From the NCBI GenBank assembly GCA_035693615.1, contig DASSGH010000113.1, forward strand, positions 1 to 64,000: a DNA stretch of 64,000 nucleotides, read 5' to 3'. A program made the translations under genes and the position numbers. Shown here piece by piece: positions 50,781 to 60,079 of the stretch (its first letter is position 1; the number at the start of each line of letters is the position of its first letter). Origin of the DNA: VAZQ01 sp035693615. Lineage in GTDB: Bacteria > Pseudomonadota > Alphaproteobacteria > Rhizobiales > Xanthobacteraceae. A model generated the notes under the pieces. The model saw only the letters and a program-made list of their open reading frames with translations, was not told where the DNA came from and did no database searches.

Positions 50781-51978
50781 ATGCACGCAATGACGACCCT
50801 CGAGCGCGTGTCGAAGCCTCTCGCCGCGGCGCTCGCGATTGCCTTGACGCTTGCCGCCGGCGTCGCCGGCGGCTTTGCCGCGCGCTTGGTGCACCTGCCT
50901 TTGCCGTGGCTCCTCGGCGCGCTGTTCACGACCATGGCGCTGTCGCTCGCCGGCGCGCCGGTGCGGCTCATCCCCTGGGGGCGGCCGGCGGGAACGGTGG
51001 TGGTCGGAGCCTCAACCGGCCTGCAATTCACCGCGACCGTGGTCGCGAAAACTCGTCACGCTGTTGCCGTTGATCATCGCCGCCGCCTTCATCTCGACCA
51101 TAGTCGGCGCCATCGGCGGGCTCCTCTACATGCGGCTCACCGGGATCGACCGGGTCACAGCCTTCTTCGCCACCGTCCCCGGCGGCGTGGTGGAAACGAC
51201 GACCATCGCTCCGTATTACGGCGGCCATCTCGAGCCCATCATGGTGGCGCAGACGACGCGGGTGGCCCTCATCGTGGTGTTCGCGCCGTTCCTGGTGATC
51301 TCCTTCGTCGGCGGCGGCGCCCAGAACCCGCTGCTCGCCATTCCCGTCATCCCGTGGCTGGCGGTCCTCGGCCTGCTCGCGGTGTCGGGCATCATCGCGA
51401 CCTTGCTATCACGCACGCGCTCGCCCAATGCCTGGCTCATGGCGCCGCTCTTCATCGCGGCCGGCGTCAGCCATCTCGGCTGGGTCGAGGGTCGCATGCC
51501 CGATGTCCTGCTGATCGCGGCGCAGATCCTCATCGGCAGCGCGCTCGGCGCCCAATTCAGGCCAGCGTTTCTCACCCGGCTGTTCCGCCTGCTGTGGGCC
51601 TCGTGTCTCGTCGTGCTGTTCGCGGCCGGCGCGATGGCGCTCTTCGCCGCGGCGTTTGCCTGGCTTGCCGGCTATCCAATGCCGACGATGGTTCTCGCAA
51701 TGGCGCCCGCCGGCATCGCCGAGATGGTGCTCACCGGCAAAGTGCTGGGACTCGATGCGACGCTCATCGCCGGCTTCCAACTCATGCGCATCATCATCGT
51801 GCTGATCTGGTGCCGCACTGCGCTGGTTCTGTTCCACCGGCTCGCCGACGACCTTCGGCAAGCCACCCAGTGCCAGTTGCAGCCCGGATTGAGCGCAGCG
51901 AAAGCCGGCGCAAGTTCCCGCATGTCGTTTCGCGCAATGCAGGGCAGGCACGCCGGTCTGCTCGCGCCGCGAGCGTGA
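50781..51978 (+). pseudogene. AbrB-family (AbrB duplication) membrane protein, frameshifted
   Basis: The sequence codes for a polytopic membrane protein of the AbrB/ammonia-monooxygenase-named family, but in two frames. The first (from ATG 50781) gives ALAIALTLAAGVAGGFAARL and LPLPWLLGALFTTMALSLAG up to TGLQFTATVVAK. The second gives KLVTLLPLIIAAAFISTIVG, FFATVPGGVVETTTIAPYYGG and MPTMVLAMAPAGIAEMVLTGK to a stop at 51978. They join if one A is removed from the AAAA run at 51048-51051. The family's VPGG and APAGIAEM repeats are otherwise intact over about 390 residues, so this is either a very recent pseudogene or a sequence error. The transported substrate is unknown. Confidence 0.8.
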
Positions 51979-52046
51979 CGACAAACGCGTTCCCCGTGTG
52001 CTAGGAGACCGGCGAATTCGACCCCGTGTAATGAAGGAGAGTTGCA

Positions 52047-53006
52047 ATGGCGGCAAGCAAGCAGAAGATCGGCTGGATCGGCGTCGGCCGCATGGGCGGC
52101 CCCATGGCCGAGCGCCTGCTCAAGGCCGGCTACGACGTCTCCATCTGGAACCGCACCCGCGCCAAGGCCGAACCGCTAGGAAAGCTCGGCGGCAAGGTGG
52201 TCGACAACCTCTTGGAGCTCAAGGACGTGGACGTTCTGTTCTCGATCGTCTCGACGGGGAAGGATCTGGATCAGGTCTATTTCGGCAAGAACAGCGTGAG
52301 CGGCCACGGCGGCAAGCTGCCGAAAATTTTCGTCGATTGCTCGACCATTTCGGTCGAGGAGTCGGCGGCGATCCGCGACCGGCTCAAGCAGCTCGGCTGC
52401 GACTACGTCGCGGCGCCGGTGAGCGGCAACGCCAAGGTCATCAAGGCGGGCAAGCTCTCGGCCGTCATCTCCGGGCCGGAGGCTGCCTGCAAGACGGTGA
52501 CGCCGATGCTCGAGGCGATCGCGCCGCGTGGCGTCTCCTACGTCGGCGAAGGCGAGCTCGCACGCATCTGCAAGATCGCCCACAATGTCATGCTCGGCGT
52601 GGTGATCGAGAACTTGATCGAGATCACGCTGCTCGCCAACAAGATGGGCGTTCCCCGCCACGCGTTTCTCGCATTCATGAACAACGGCGTGATGGGCTCG
52701 ATGTTCACCGCCTATAAATCGCCGGCGCTGGTCAACCTCGATTGGACTACGACGTTCACGCCGGAGCTTTTGCGCAAGGATCTCGACCTCGGCCTGGCGC
52801 TCGGCCGGGAATGGGACGTGCCTATGCCGGTGACCGCGGCGGCGCGCGAGGTGCTGCAGGGCCATTTCGGCGCGGCGACGCTCAAGCCCGATCCGCAGGA
52901 GTATCTGCAGAAGGACTTTGCCGCGCTGATGGAGACCATGGCGCTCGCCTCCGGCATGAAACTCAAAAGCGAGAACAAGAACGTGCCGACGGGATTGGAG
53001 AGCTGA
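52047..53006 (+). CDS. 3-hydroxyisobutyrate dehydrogenase family NAD(P)-dependent oxidoreductase
   Basis: A 319-residue beta-hydroxyacid dehydrogenase. GVGRMG (residues 12-17) binds the dinucleotide, STISVEES and APVSGNAKVIKAGKLSAVISG are the substrate-binding regions, and the catalytic lysine is K176 with N180 in CKIAHN. The C-terminal helical domain contains KDLDLGLALGRE. Family members oxidise 3-hydroxyisobutyrate, tartronate semialdehyde, glyoxylate and similar compounds. AAGGAG lies before the ATG. It is the first intact plus-strand gene upstream of the tryptophan dioxygenase set, but the 143-base gap leaves co-transcription open. Confidence 0.88.
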   Translation: MAASKQKIGWIGVGRMGGPMAERLLKAGYDVSIWNRTRAKAEPLGKLGGKVVDNLLELKDVDVLFSIVSTGKDLDQVYFGKNSVSGHGGKLPKIFVDCSTISVEESAAIRDRLKQLGCDYVAAPVSGNAKVIKAGKLSAVISGPEAACKTVTPMLEAIAPRGVSYVGEGELARICKIAHNVMLGVVIENLIEITLLANKMGVPRHAFLAFMNNGVMGSMFTAYKSPALVNLDWTTTFTPELLRKDLDLGLALGREWDVPMPVTAAAREVLQGHFGAATLKPDPQEYLQKDFAALMETMALASGMKLKSENKNVPTGLES

Positions 53007-53149
53007 GGCGGGTAGAACAGCCCCTCGTCGCCGCGAAAGGGCGGTAAACTAAGCCCATCGCGCTGGATGAGCGCCGCTGACATCCGGCATTCGCAATGTC
53101 GCTTGGCAGCGGGCGGACACATTTCGGCGCGGGTGCGAAAGGTTCGGCG

Positions 53150-54247
53150 ATGTCCAACTCCTCGCGCAAGGATAGCTTCTACTATGCCGATTACTTGAAG
53201 CTCCCTGCGCTGCTCGCCGCCCAGCAGCCGGAGAGCGCGCGCCACGGCCGGCCCGCACACGACGAAATGCTCTTCATCGTCGTGCACCAGACCTACGAAT
53301 TGTGGTTCAAGCAAATTCTGCACGAGCTCGACCGCATCCAGGCCGATTTCGGCGGCGACGTGGTGGAGGACGAGTATCTCGGGCGCATCGTACACGGCCT
53401 CGAGCGCATATCCGAGATCCTCAAGCTCCTGATCCAGCAGCTCGAGGTGCTGGAGACAATGACGCCGCTCGATTTCCTCGACTTCCGCGACTTTCTCATT
53501 CCGGCCTCCGGCTTCCAGTCGGCGCAATTCCGGCTGATCGAGATCAGGCTCGGACTCGCGCGCGCCATGCGCTCGGAGTATGCCGGCAAGCCATTCGACG
53601 ACACGCTGAGCGAAGCCGACCGCGCTCGCATTGCCGCCGCCGAAGCCGCCCCGAAGCTCGTCGACCAGCTCGACCGTTGGCTCTCGCGCACGCCCTTCGT
53701 GCATCGCAGCGATTACGATTTCGCGCGCGAATATCGCTCGGCGGTGAAGCGCATGCTCGAGGACGACGCGGCGCGGGTGCGCGCCAATCAAGCGATAGGC
53801 TCCGCGCAACGCGAGGCCGAGGCGAAACGGATCGAGGCGTCGCTGGCTGAGTTCCAGGCGATTTTCGCCCCCGCATCTGGCCCTTCGCCGTGGCAGATGT
53901 CGCGCGCGGCGGTGCAGGCGGCGCTGTTCATCATCGTTTACCGCGACCGGCCGGTGCTGCAGCTGCCGTTCCGCCTGCTCGCCGCGCTGATGAACGTCGA
54001 CGAGTTGCTCTCGCTGTGGCGCTACCGGCACGCGCTGATGGTACAGCGAATGATCGGCGTGAAGATCGGCACCGGCGGCTCCGCCGGGCACGATTATCTG
54101 CGCGACACCGCGGCGAAACACCGCGTCTTCTCCGACCTGTTCCGCCTCTCGACCTATCTCATCCCGCGCTCGCGCCTGCCCAAGCTGCCGCGCGAGCTTG
54201 AGGACGCCATGGGCTACCGCTACTCGGCCGGGCCGAGCGAGCGATGA
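53150..54247 (+). CDS. kynA: Tryptophan 2,3-dioxygenase
   Basis: A 365-residue haem enzyme that opens the indole ring of L-tryptophan to N-formylkynurenine. The substrate-site motifs are HDEMLFIVVHQTYELWFKQ, SGFQSAQFRLIEIRLG and GTGGSAGHDYL. The haem-ligand histidine is in WRYRHALMVQRMIG. It is longer than the usual bacterial enzyme (about 280) because of an insertion between about residues 150 and 240, more like the eukaryotic length. I chose the ATG at 53150 (AAGG nine bases upstream) over 53096. Its stop overlaps the start of the kynureninase-like gene in an ATGA, so the two are coupled. No formamidase gene is visible here. Confidence 0.92.
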   Translation: MSNSSRKDSFYYADYLKLPALLAAQQPESARHGRPAHDEMLFIVVHQTYELWFKQILHELDRIQADFGGDVVEDEYLGRIVHGLERISEILKLLIQQLEVLETMTPLDFLDFRDFLIPASGFQSAQFRLIEIRLGLARAMRSEYAGKPFDDTLSEADRARIAAAEAAPKLVDQLDRWLSRTPFVHRSDYDFAREYRSAVKRMLEDDAARVRANQAIGSAQREAEAKRIEASLAEFQAIFAPASGPSPWQMSRAAVQAALFIIVYRDRPVLQLPFRLLAALMNVDELLSLWRYRHALMVQRMIGVKIGTGGSAGHDYLRDTAAKHRVFSDLFRLSTYLIPRSRLPKLPRELEDAMGYRYSAGPSER

Positions 54248-55419
54248 CCTTGGATCTGCGCGATCACTTCTCCGAGTTTCGCGCCGCGCAGCCCGGGCGG
54301 ATTCATCTCGCCGCGCACAGCCACCATTTCTGGCCGGACGCGGCGTGCGCGGCGCACCGCCTCGCGCTGGGCGAGGCCGCGCGCCTCGCCGACGCCAAAT
54401 GGGACGCGATCTTTGGCGAATTGATTCCGCGCGTGCAGCGAGGCATCGCCGCGGTGCTCGCGCTGCCCGATCCGACGACCATCGCGTTCGCGCCCAACAC
54501 GCACGATTTCCTCAGGCGCCTCCTCTCCGCGCTGCCGCCGGGCCGCAGCCCGCGCATCCTGACGAGCGACAGCGAATTTCATTCCTTCACGCGCCAGATC
54601 GCGCGCCTGGAAGAAGAGGGGCTGGTCGCCGTCGAGCGCATTAGCGCCGAGCCGTTCGACAGCTTCGGCGAGCGGTTTGCCTCCGCGGCGCGCCGCGGCG
54701 GCCATGACCTCGTGTTCGTGAGCCAGGTGTTCTTCAATTCGGCGGCAACCGCCGGATCGCTCGACCCTATCGCCGCCGCGGTGCGCGATGCGCACACGTT
54801 GGTCGTGTTCGACGGCTATCACGGCTTCATGGCGCTGCCGACCGCCTTGGCGGCAAGCGCCGACCGCGCGTTCTATCTCGCCGGCGGCTATAAATACGCG
54901 ATGGCGGGGGAAGGCGTCTGCTTCATGCATTGCCCGGCGGGCTTTGCGCCGCGGCCGCGCGACACCGGCTGGTTCGCCGCGTTCGCCGCGCTGCGCGGCG
55001 GCAGCGCCGGCGTCGGCTACGGCACCGACGGCAGCCGCTTCATGGGCGCGACCTTCGACCCCACCGGGCTCTACCGTCTGGCGGCGATGTTCGATTGGAT
55101 GCAAGGCATCGGGCTGACGGTGAAGGCAATTCACGCGCACGTGCTGGCATTGCAGACGCAGTTCCTCGCCGAGCTTGCGCGCGCCAAGGTCAAGCCGCTC
55201 TGCGATGCGCGCTTGGTCACACCGGTGGCGGCGGGCACGGCGCGCGGCCATTTCCTCACCTTCGAGTTAGGTAGCGCGCAAGCAATCCATGAGCGGCTCA
55301 TGCGCGCAAAGATCGTCACCGATGTGCGCGGCGAGCGCATCCGCTTCGGATTCGGCTGCTATCACGCCGCGGAAGAGATCGATGCCGCGGTTGGCGCCAT
55401 TGCGCGGGCGATCGCCTGA
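54244..55419 (+). CDS. Class V aminotransferase-fold PLP enzyme, kynureninase-like
   Basis: A 391-residue pyridoxal-phosphate enzyme. The cofactor lysine is K217 in GGYKYAMAGEG, preceded by VFDGYHGFMALP, whose aspartate binds the pyridine nitrogen. IAFAPNTHDFLRRLL and TSDSEFHSF are typical of the kynureninase/class V group. Because it overlaps the tryptophan dioxygenase gene by ATGA, it probably cleaves kynurenine (or formylkynurenine-derived product) to anthranilate and alanine. Its sequence differs noticeably from classical KynU, so another beta-lyase or aminotransferase reaction on a tryptophan product is possible. Confidence 0.8.
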   Translation: MTLDLRDHFSEFRAAQPGRIHLAAHSHHFWPDAACAAHRLALGEAARLADAKWDAIFGELIPRVQRGIAAVLALPDPTTIAFAPNTHDFLRRLLSALPPGRSPRILTSDSEFHSFTRQIARLEEEGLVAVERISAEPFDSFGERFASAARRGGHDLVFVSQVFFNSAATAGSLDPIAAAVRDAHTLVVFDGYHGFMALPTALAASADRAFYLAGGYKYAMAGEGVCFMHCPAGFAPRPRDTGWFAAFAALRGGSAGVGYGTDGSRFMGATFDPTGLYRLAAMFDWMQGIGLTVKAIHAHVLALQTQFLAELARAKVKPLCDARLVTPVAAGTARGHFLTFELGSAQAIHERLMRAKIVTDVRGERIRFGFGCYHAAEEIDAAVGAIARAIA

Positions 55420-55532
55420 ACGATCTCCAGCCTTGATCGGCGCCCGCAGCTGCGGGCAAACTCGTGGCGAATTGCAGGTGCCGAGCTCCGCTGAGCGAAG
55501 CTGGCGCGCGGGCCTGCGCTAGGGAGAACGAA

Positions 55533-56282
55533 ATGTCGGGTGCAGTCGATTTTGCCGTTGGCGGCTTCCGCTTCGTGCCGAGCGTGTTTCAGTTTTCGGC
55601 GGGGGTCGCGGCGTTGCCGGGTCATGCCATCGAGCGCGTGCGATTCCGCGCCCCCGTGCCCCTCAAACAGGGCTTCGAGCGCATCGAGCGAATGATCACC
55701 CAGGCGGGTCGGCCGCTGACGTCGTTCTGCGCCTGCGAGTTGCGCTCGCCGGCGCCGTTCACGGAGCAGGGCTTTCGCGCCTTCAACGAAGTCTACGTGG
55801 TCACATTGCAGAAATGGGGCCTGTTCGATGGCAAGGTCAATCCGGTCGCGCGCAGCAACGTGTGTCCGGACATCGACCCGCCGCCGGAGCCCTCGTTTCA
55901 CGCCTTCTCCTTCACCGTGGCGGCGGAGCAGGCGGCGCCGAGCTTCGTCATCGCCGGCAGCGCCGAGGCAAAGGAAGGAGGCGCGAGCTATCGCGAGCGC
56001 ACGGTCCGGCACGGCGAGACCACGCCTGAGGCGATGCGCGAGAAGGCGCGCTACGTGCTGGGCGAGTTGGAGCGCCGCCTCGCCACATTCGGCGCCGGCT
56101 GGGCGGATGCGACGGCGACCCAGGTCTACACCGTGCACGACCTCCATTCCTTCCTCGCTGAGGAAATCGTGCGGCGCGGGGCGGCGCGCGCGGGGCTGAC
56201 ATGGCATTATGCGCGGCCGCCGGTGCAAGGGCTCGAATACGAGATGGACTGCCGCTCGGTCGGCCGGGAAAGCGTCGTCTGA
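55533..56282 (+). CDS. RidA-like protein, CnbZ (2-amino-5-chloromuconate deaminase)-like
   Basis: A 249-residue soluble protein. Phrases such as GFRFVPSVFQFSAGVAALPGH, RPLTSFCACELRSPAPFTEQGFRAFNEVYV and ARSNVCPDIDPPPEPSFHAFS are, as I recall, those of CnbZ-like deaminases, a large-sized branch related to RidA/YjgF enamine deaminases. CnbZ removes ammonia from 2-amino(-5-chloro)muconate. The C-terminal part (TQVYTVHDLHSF) looks like a RidA trimer core. The ATG has GGGAG seven bases upstream. Next to a tryptophan dioxygenase/kynureninase-like pair, an enamine or aminomuconate formed from an aminophenol ring is a plausible substrate; this is inference. Confidence 0.65.
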   Translation: MSGAVDFAVGGFRFVPSVFQFSAGVAALPGHAIERVRFRAPVPLKQGFERIERMITQAGRPLTSFCACELRSPAPFTEQGFRAFNEVYVVTLQKWGLFDGKVNPVARSNVCPDIDPPPEPSFHAFSFTVAAEQAAPSFVIAGSAEAKEGGASYRERTVRHGETTPEAMREKARYVLGELERRLATFGAGWADATATQVYTVHDLHSFLAEEIVRRGAARAGLTWHYARPPVQGLEYEMDCRSVGRESVV

Positions 56283-56383
56283 CCGCCGCGTTCCGCGCGG
56301 CCGGCCCCGCTGGGCCAAGCCGTTGCTAGGTCGCGAAATTCCAATAACAATCGGCGAGCGCAACAACGGCGGCGAGGTCAGGC

Positions 56384-57640
56384 GTGCTCAGCGCGGAAAA
56401 AAATCGCCTTCTCACCCAGGTCGGCCCAGGGACGCCGATGGGCGAGCTTTTGCGCCGCTATTGGATGCCGATCGGCGGCGCGAGCGAGTTCGATGACAAC
56501 CCGATCAAGCCCATTCGCCTGCTGGGCGAGGACCTCGTGCTCTACAAAGACCACGGCGGCCGTTTCGGGCTGCTCGACCGTCACTGCCCTCACCGCCGCG
56601 CGGACCTCTCCTATGGATTCGTCGAGCAGCGAGGCATCCGCTGCAACTACCATGGCTGGCTGATGGACGAGAGCGGGCGCTGCGTCGAGCAGCCCTATGA
56701 CGACATCGTCAATCCGCGCTCGCGCGCCAAGGAGCGTTGCACGACGCCCGCCTATCCGGTGAAGGAGTGCGCGGGACTCCTGTGGACCTATATGGGGCCG
56801 CAGCCGATCCCGGAGCTGCCGGTATGGGAGCCCTTCACCTGGCCAAACGGCTTTCGCGAGGTCGTGCTCTCCGACATTCCCTGCAACTGGGTTCAGTGCC
56901 AGGAGAACTCCTGCGATCCCGTGCATTTCGAGTGGATGCACGACAACTGGAGCCTGCGGCTGAGCGGCAACGCGGGCCCCTACGCCGCCAAGCATCTCAA
57001 GCTCAAATTCGAGGAATTCGACTACGGCTTCATCTACAAGCGGGTGCGCGAGGGCTCCGACGAGCGCAACCCGTATTGGACGGTGGGCCGCGTCGCGCTG
57101 TGGCCGAACGGGTTCTTTCTCGGCAACCATTTCGAATGGCGCGTGCCGGTCGATGACGAGAACACGCTCAGCGTCGCCTGGTTCTTCATGCGCGTGCCGA
57201 AGGGACGCGAGCCCTACGTTCAGGAGCGCGTCCCGACGTGGGTGAGCCCGATCAAGGACGAGCACGGCCGCTGGATCACGAGCCACGTTATCAATCAGGA
57301 CATCATCGCTTGGGTGGGTCAGGGCCGGATCGCTGACCGCACGAAGGAGAACATCGGCCCGAGCGACCTTGGAATCGTGATGATCCGCAAACGCTTGTTC
57401 GAGGACCTTGAGGCCATCGCGCAAGGCCGCGATCCGAAGGCGATCCTGCGCGATCCCAACGCCGCCAAATGCGTGGAGCTACCCTACTTCCAGAAAAAGG
57501 AGAGCGTCGAAGGCATTCCGCTCGAGGACTACGAGAAATACCCCCTGCTGAAAGCCCGCATGAAGGCGTTTCGCCACTGCTACGGCCAGCCCCCCGAGGT
57601 GCGGCGGGCCTTCGAACAGGCGATGGGGATCGAGAACTAG
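56384..57640 (+). CDS. Rieske non-haem iron oxygenase, phthalate dioxygenase-like large subunit
   Basis: A 418-residue aromatic ring oxygenase. The Rieske cluster ligands are CPH in RHCPHRRADLSYGF and CNYH in GIRCNYHGW. The mononuclear iron site is in NWVQCQENSCDPVHFEWMH, with the bridging Asp and two His. It starts at a GTG (56384) with GAGG upstream. It resembles the phthalate 4,5-dioxygenase/vanillate demethylase group that work with a separate reductase, which is not encoded here. It is 101 bases behind the CnbZ-like gene, so it may act on the same ring compound, for example anthranilate or a hydroxylated derivative. Confidence 0.88.
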   Translation: MLSAEKNRLLTQVGPGTPMGELLRRYWMPIGGASEFDDNPIKPIRLLGEDLVLYKDHGGRFGLLDRHCPHRRADLSYGFVEQRGIRCNYHGWLMDESGRCVEQPYDDIVNPRSRAKERCTTPAYPVKECAGLLWTYMGPQPIPELPVWEPFTWPNGFREVVLSDIPCNWVQCQENSCDPVHFEWMHDNWSLRLSGNAGPYAAKHLKLKFEEFDYGFIYKRVREGSDERNPYWTVGRVALWPNGFFLGNHFEWRVPVDDENTLSVAWFFMRVPKGREPYVQERVPTWVSPIKDEHGRWITSHVINQDIIAWVGQGRIADRTKENIGPSDLGIVMIRKRLFEDLEAIAQGRDPKAILRDPNAAKCVELPYFQKKESVEGIPLEDYEKYPLLKARMKAFRHCYGQPPEVRRAFEQAMGIEN

Positions 57641-57762
57641 GAGTGCGTACTCGTAAAATCAGCGCGCCGGTGCAGACGAGAATGGGTCGCCAGCGCTACC
57701 ATGGCGCAATTACAATGATATAAACAGTTATCGGCGAACGAACTTGGGCACGGGCTGGTCAC

Positions 57763-59016
57763 ATGTTCGCAACGGTGCAGCTGCTCGCCGAAACCAATTT
57801 ACTCGTGCTCGCCTTCTCGGTGCTCATATTCGATATTCCTCGCTATACACTGTCGCTGGTCTCCTTGGCTTTGTTTGGTGTGTGGGGACGACGCGATAAA
57901 GCGCCGGCGAGCCGTGCCTCGGTCAGCGTGATCATACCGACATTCAACGGCGGCTCCGGGCTTGCCCCTACGATCGCCTCGCTGCAGCGACAAACCTTGC
58001 GGCCGTTCGAGATCATCGTCGTGGATGACGGCTCGACCGACGACACGCGCGCGACCGCTGAAAGAGCGCGCACGCTGGGGCTCGTGAGTATGGTGATCTG
58101 CCATGGCACACGCTGTGGCCGCAGCCCTGCAATAAACGCCGGGGCTCGGTTTGCCAGCGGCGATCTCATCTTAACCGTGGATGCCGACACGGTGTTCGAG
58201 CCCACGGCCGTCGCGCGCGTAGCAGCCGCATTCAGCGACCCGCGCGTTGGCGGGGCAACTTGCAACATTGCGATCAGCAACGAGCGCGAATCCCTGTGGA
58301 CCGGCCTGCAAGCTGTCGAGTACCTGATGTCGATCAGCGCAGGGAAATCCATGCTGGACATGGCCGACGCGATCGCGTGTCTATCGGGCGCGTGTTCCAT
58401 GTATCGCCGCGATGTATTCCTGCGACAAGGCGGGCTCGATGTCGGCCCCGGGGAGGATCTCGAGTTCAGCTTGCGGCTGCGTCGCCTCGGTTATGTGATC
58501 CGTTTCGTGCCAGAAGCCTGGGCGCAAACCGACGGCCCGACCAATGGCATAAGCCTGTTGCGCCAGCGCGCACGCTGGGATCGCGATGCCTTGCGCATCC
58601 GATTCATGACGTATGGCGAACTGAGTTTCTTCCATCGCTTCGAGCGCTTGTCCGACACATTTCAGCGGCTGGACTTCATTGTGTTCGATCTAGTTCCCAC
58701 CCTCAGCCTGCCGTTTTATCTCGCTTACCTCGTACTGTTGTTCGGCGCCCACGACGCGGCCCTGTTTCTCGGGGCGATTTATGTCGTGCTGTTCTGGATT
58801 TCGATGTTCAACATGGCGCTTGCGTTCGTCATGTTCAATCGATCGCTCGGTCTCTTTGCTCTCGGCACGTCGCTGATCTTTCCCCTGTACCAGGGGGTCT
58901 TTATGAAGTGCGCCCGGTTCTTTTCGTACTCGTCGGAAATCCTGTTCGCGACGTCGCAAAATGATGACTTCGTACCGCCGCGGGTTCGCCGCGCGCTCTT
59001 TGGGCATCGGATTTGA
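57763..59016 (+). CDS. Membrane processive glycosyltransferase, family 2 (cellulose-synthase-like)
   Basis: A 417-residue GT2 enzyme. Two N-terminal membrane helices (about 5-40) are followed by the catalytic domain with all processive signatures: D88/D89 in VVDDGSTDD, the DAD at 140-142, the catalytic ED at 231-232 in GPGEDLEFSLR and the QxxRW motif QRARW at 268-272. Three or four C-terminal helices would form the export channel. No PilZ domain is present, unlike BcsA. Processive GT2 enzymes polymerise a sugar nucleotide and push the chain through the membrane. An HlyD-like partner gene follows 12 bases later. An AT-rich stretch before it (57702-57732) may hold the promoter. The polymer is unknown. 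Confidence 0.88.
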   Translation: MFATVQLLAETNLLVLAFSVLIFDIPRYTLSLVSLALFGVWGRRDKAPASRASVSVIIPTFNGGSGLAPTIASLQRQTLRPFEIIVVDDGSTDDTRATAERARTLGLVSMVICHGTRCGRSPAINAGARFASGDLILTVDADTVFEPTAVARVAAAFSDPRVGGATCNIAISNERESLWTGLQAVEYLMSISAGKSMLDMADAIACLSGACSMYRRDVFLRQGGLDVGPGEDLEFSLRLRRLGYVIRFVPEAWAQTDGPTNGISLLRQRARWDRDALRIRFMTYGELSFFHRFERLSDTFQRLDFIVFDLVPTLSLPFYLAYLVLLFGAHDAALFLGAIYVVLFWISMFNMALAFVMFNRSLGLFALGTSLIFPLYQGVFMKCARFFSYSSEILFATSQNDDFVPPRVRRALFGHRI

Positions 59017-59028
59017 GGAGCGGACCCG

Positions 59029-60078
59029 ATGAACGTCACGATCAACCGCCTCGACCCAAACGTTCCCGATCCTGTTGAAAGCCGCCGGCGCGCAGCCGGA
59101 CGTTTCGTGCGCTTCGCCTATGCAGTGATCGTGTTCGGCGTGCTCGGCTTCTTTATTATCTATTTCGGCGCGCCCTTCGTCTATCTCGGCGGTCCCGGCA
59201 CGGTCTCCTCGCCGCGCTACGAGGTTTCGCCGCCCTATACGGTGCAGGTCAGGAAGGTGAATGTGGTGCCCGGCGCCACCGTCAAGGCCGGCGAAGAGAT
59301 CGCACAGGTGATTTCGCCGGAGCAGGAGAGCATCGTCGCAACCTATATGCAGGCGTTGGCCGACATCAACGGTCGCACGGCGGAGCTGCGCATCAAGGCG
59401 CGGGTCGCGCAGGACGTGCTGGAAGCAGCGCGCTCCTATGAGCTCGTGACCCAGGAAGCCGTGGAACGCCTCAAGGCTTTGTCCGCAGCCACTGTGACTT
59501 TCCGCATGGAGGTTTTGCGCGAGTACGCCTCGGCACGCAAAGCCGTCGTCTCCCAGGAGGCGGAAGTCTCCGAGTCTGCCATTCAACTCGCCTCGCTGGA
59601 TGACTTTATCAAACAGCTGCGCAGCCGTCTCGATGAGGTGGAGCGCCATTTCGACCGTGGGAAGGTCTCTGCGCCGATCGCCGGAATAGTTTCGACCGGC
59701 GTCGCGCATGTCGGCCAGTCGTTGGCGGCGAGCACCCCGATCGCCGAAATCCTCGACCCGACCGACATTTTCGTGGACTGGTATATTCCCAATGAGCGCC
59801 TGATCGATCCCAAGGTCGGCAACAACGTCTTCGTGGTGTTCGGCAATCGGCGCATTCCCGCAAAGATCGCGGAAATCCTGCCGCTCTCTGGAGTCTATGC
59901 GGGCACGCAACAGCAGCTGATGGCGCGCACGCGTCCTGCGACGCAGATGGCGCGCATCCGCTTCGACCCGGGCGCATCGCCGCCGCCGCTGAACACGACG
60001 GTCGACGTTCGCATGCACTACACCGAGTTTTCCGCGCGCATCGCGGACGTGCTGGTCAACCTGTTGGGGCTTAATTGA
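59029..60078 (+). CDS. HlyD/Alg44-like periplasmic adaptor
   Basis: A 349-residue membrane-fusion-type protein with one N-terminal transmembrane helix (about 27-50) and a periplasmic barrel-sandwich part (VQVRKVNVVPGATVKAGEEIAQV, VSAPIAGIVSTGVAHVGQSLAA). A coiled coil lies between the two half-motifs (about 95-205) and a beta-barrel domain (VDWYIPNERLIDPKVGN) follows. In synthase-dependent exopolysaccharide systems such a protein (Alg44-like) links the synthase to the outer-membrane exit. GAGGAG sits before the ATG. It lies 12 bases after the GT2 gene and one base before the zinc-ribbon gene. No outer-membrane channel gene is nearby. Confidence 0.87.
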   Translation: MNVTINRLDPNVPDPVESRRRAAGRFVRFAYAVIVFGVLGFFIIYFGAPFVYLGGPGTVSSPRYEVSPPYTVQVRKVNVVPGATVKAGEEIAQVISPEQESIVATYMQALADINGRTAELRIKARVAQDVLEAARSYELVTQEAVERLKALSAATVTFRMEVLREYASARKAVVSQEAEVSESAIQLASLDDFIKQLRSRLDEVERHFDRGKVSAPIAGIVSTGVAHVGQSLAASTPIAEILDPTDIFVDWYIPNERLIDPKVGNNVFVVFGNRRIPAKIAEILPLSGVYAGTQQQLMARTRPATQMARIRFDPGASPPPLNTTVDVRMHYTEFSARIADVLVNLLGLN

Positions 60079-60079
60079 A

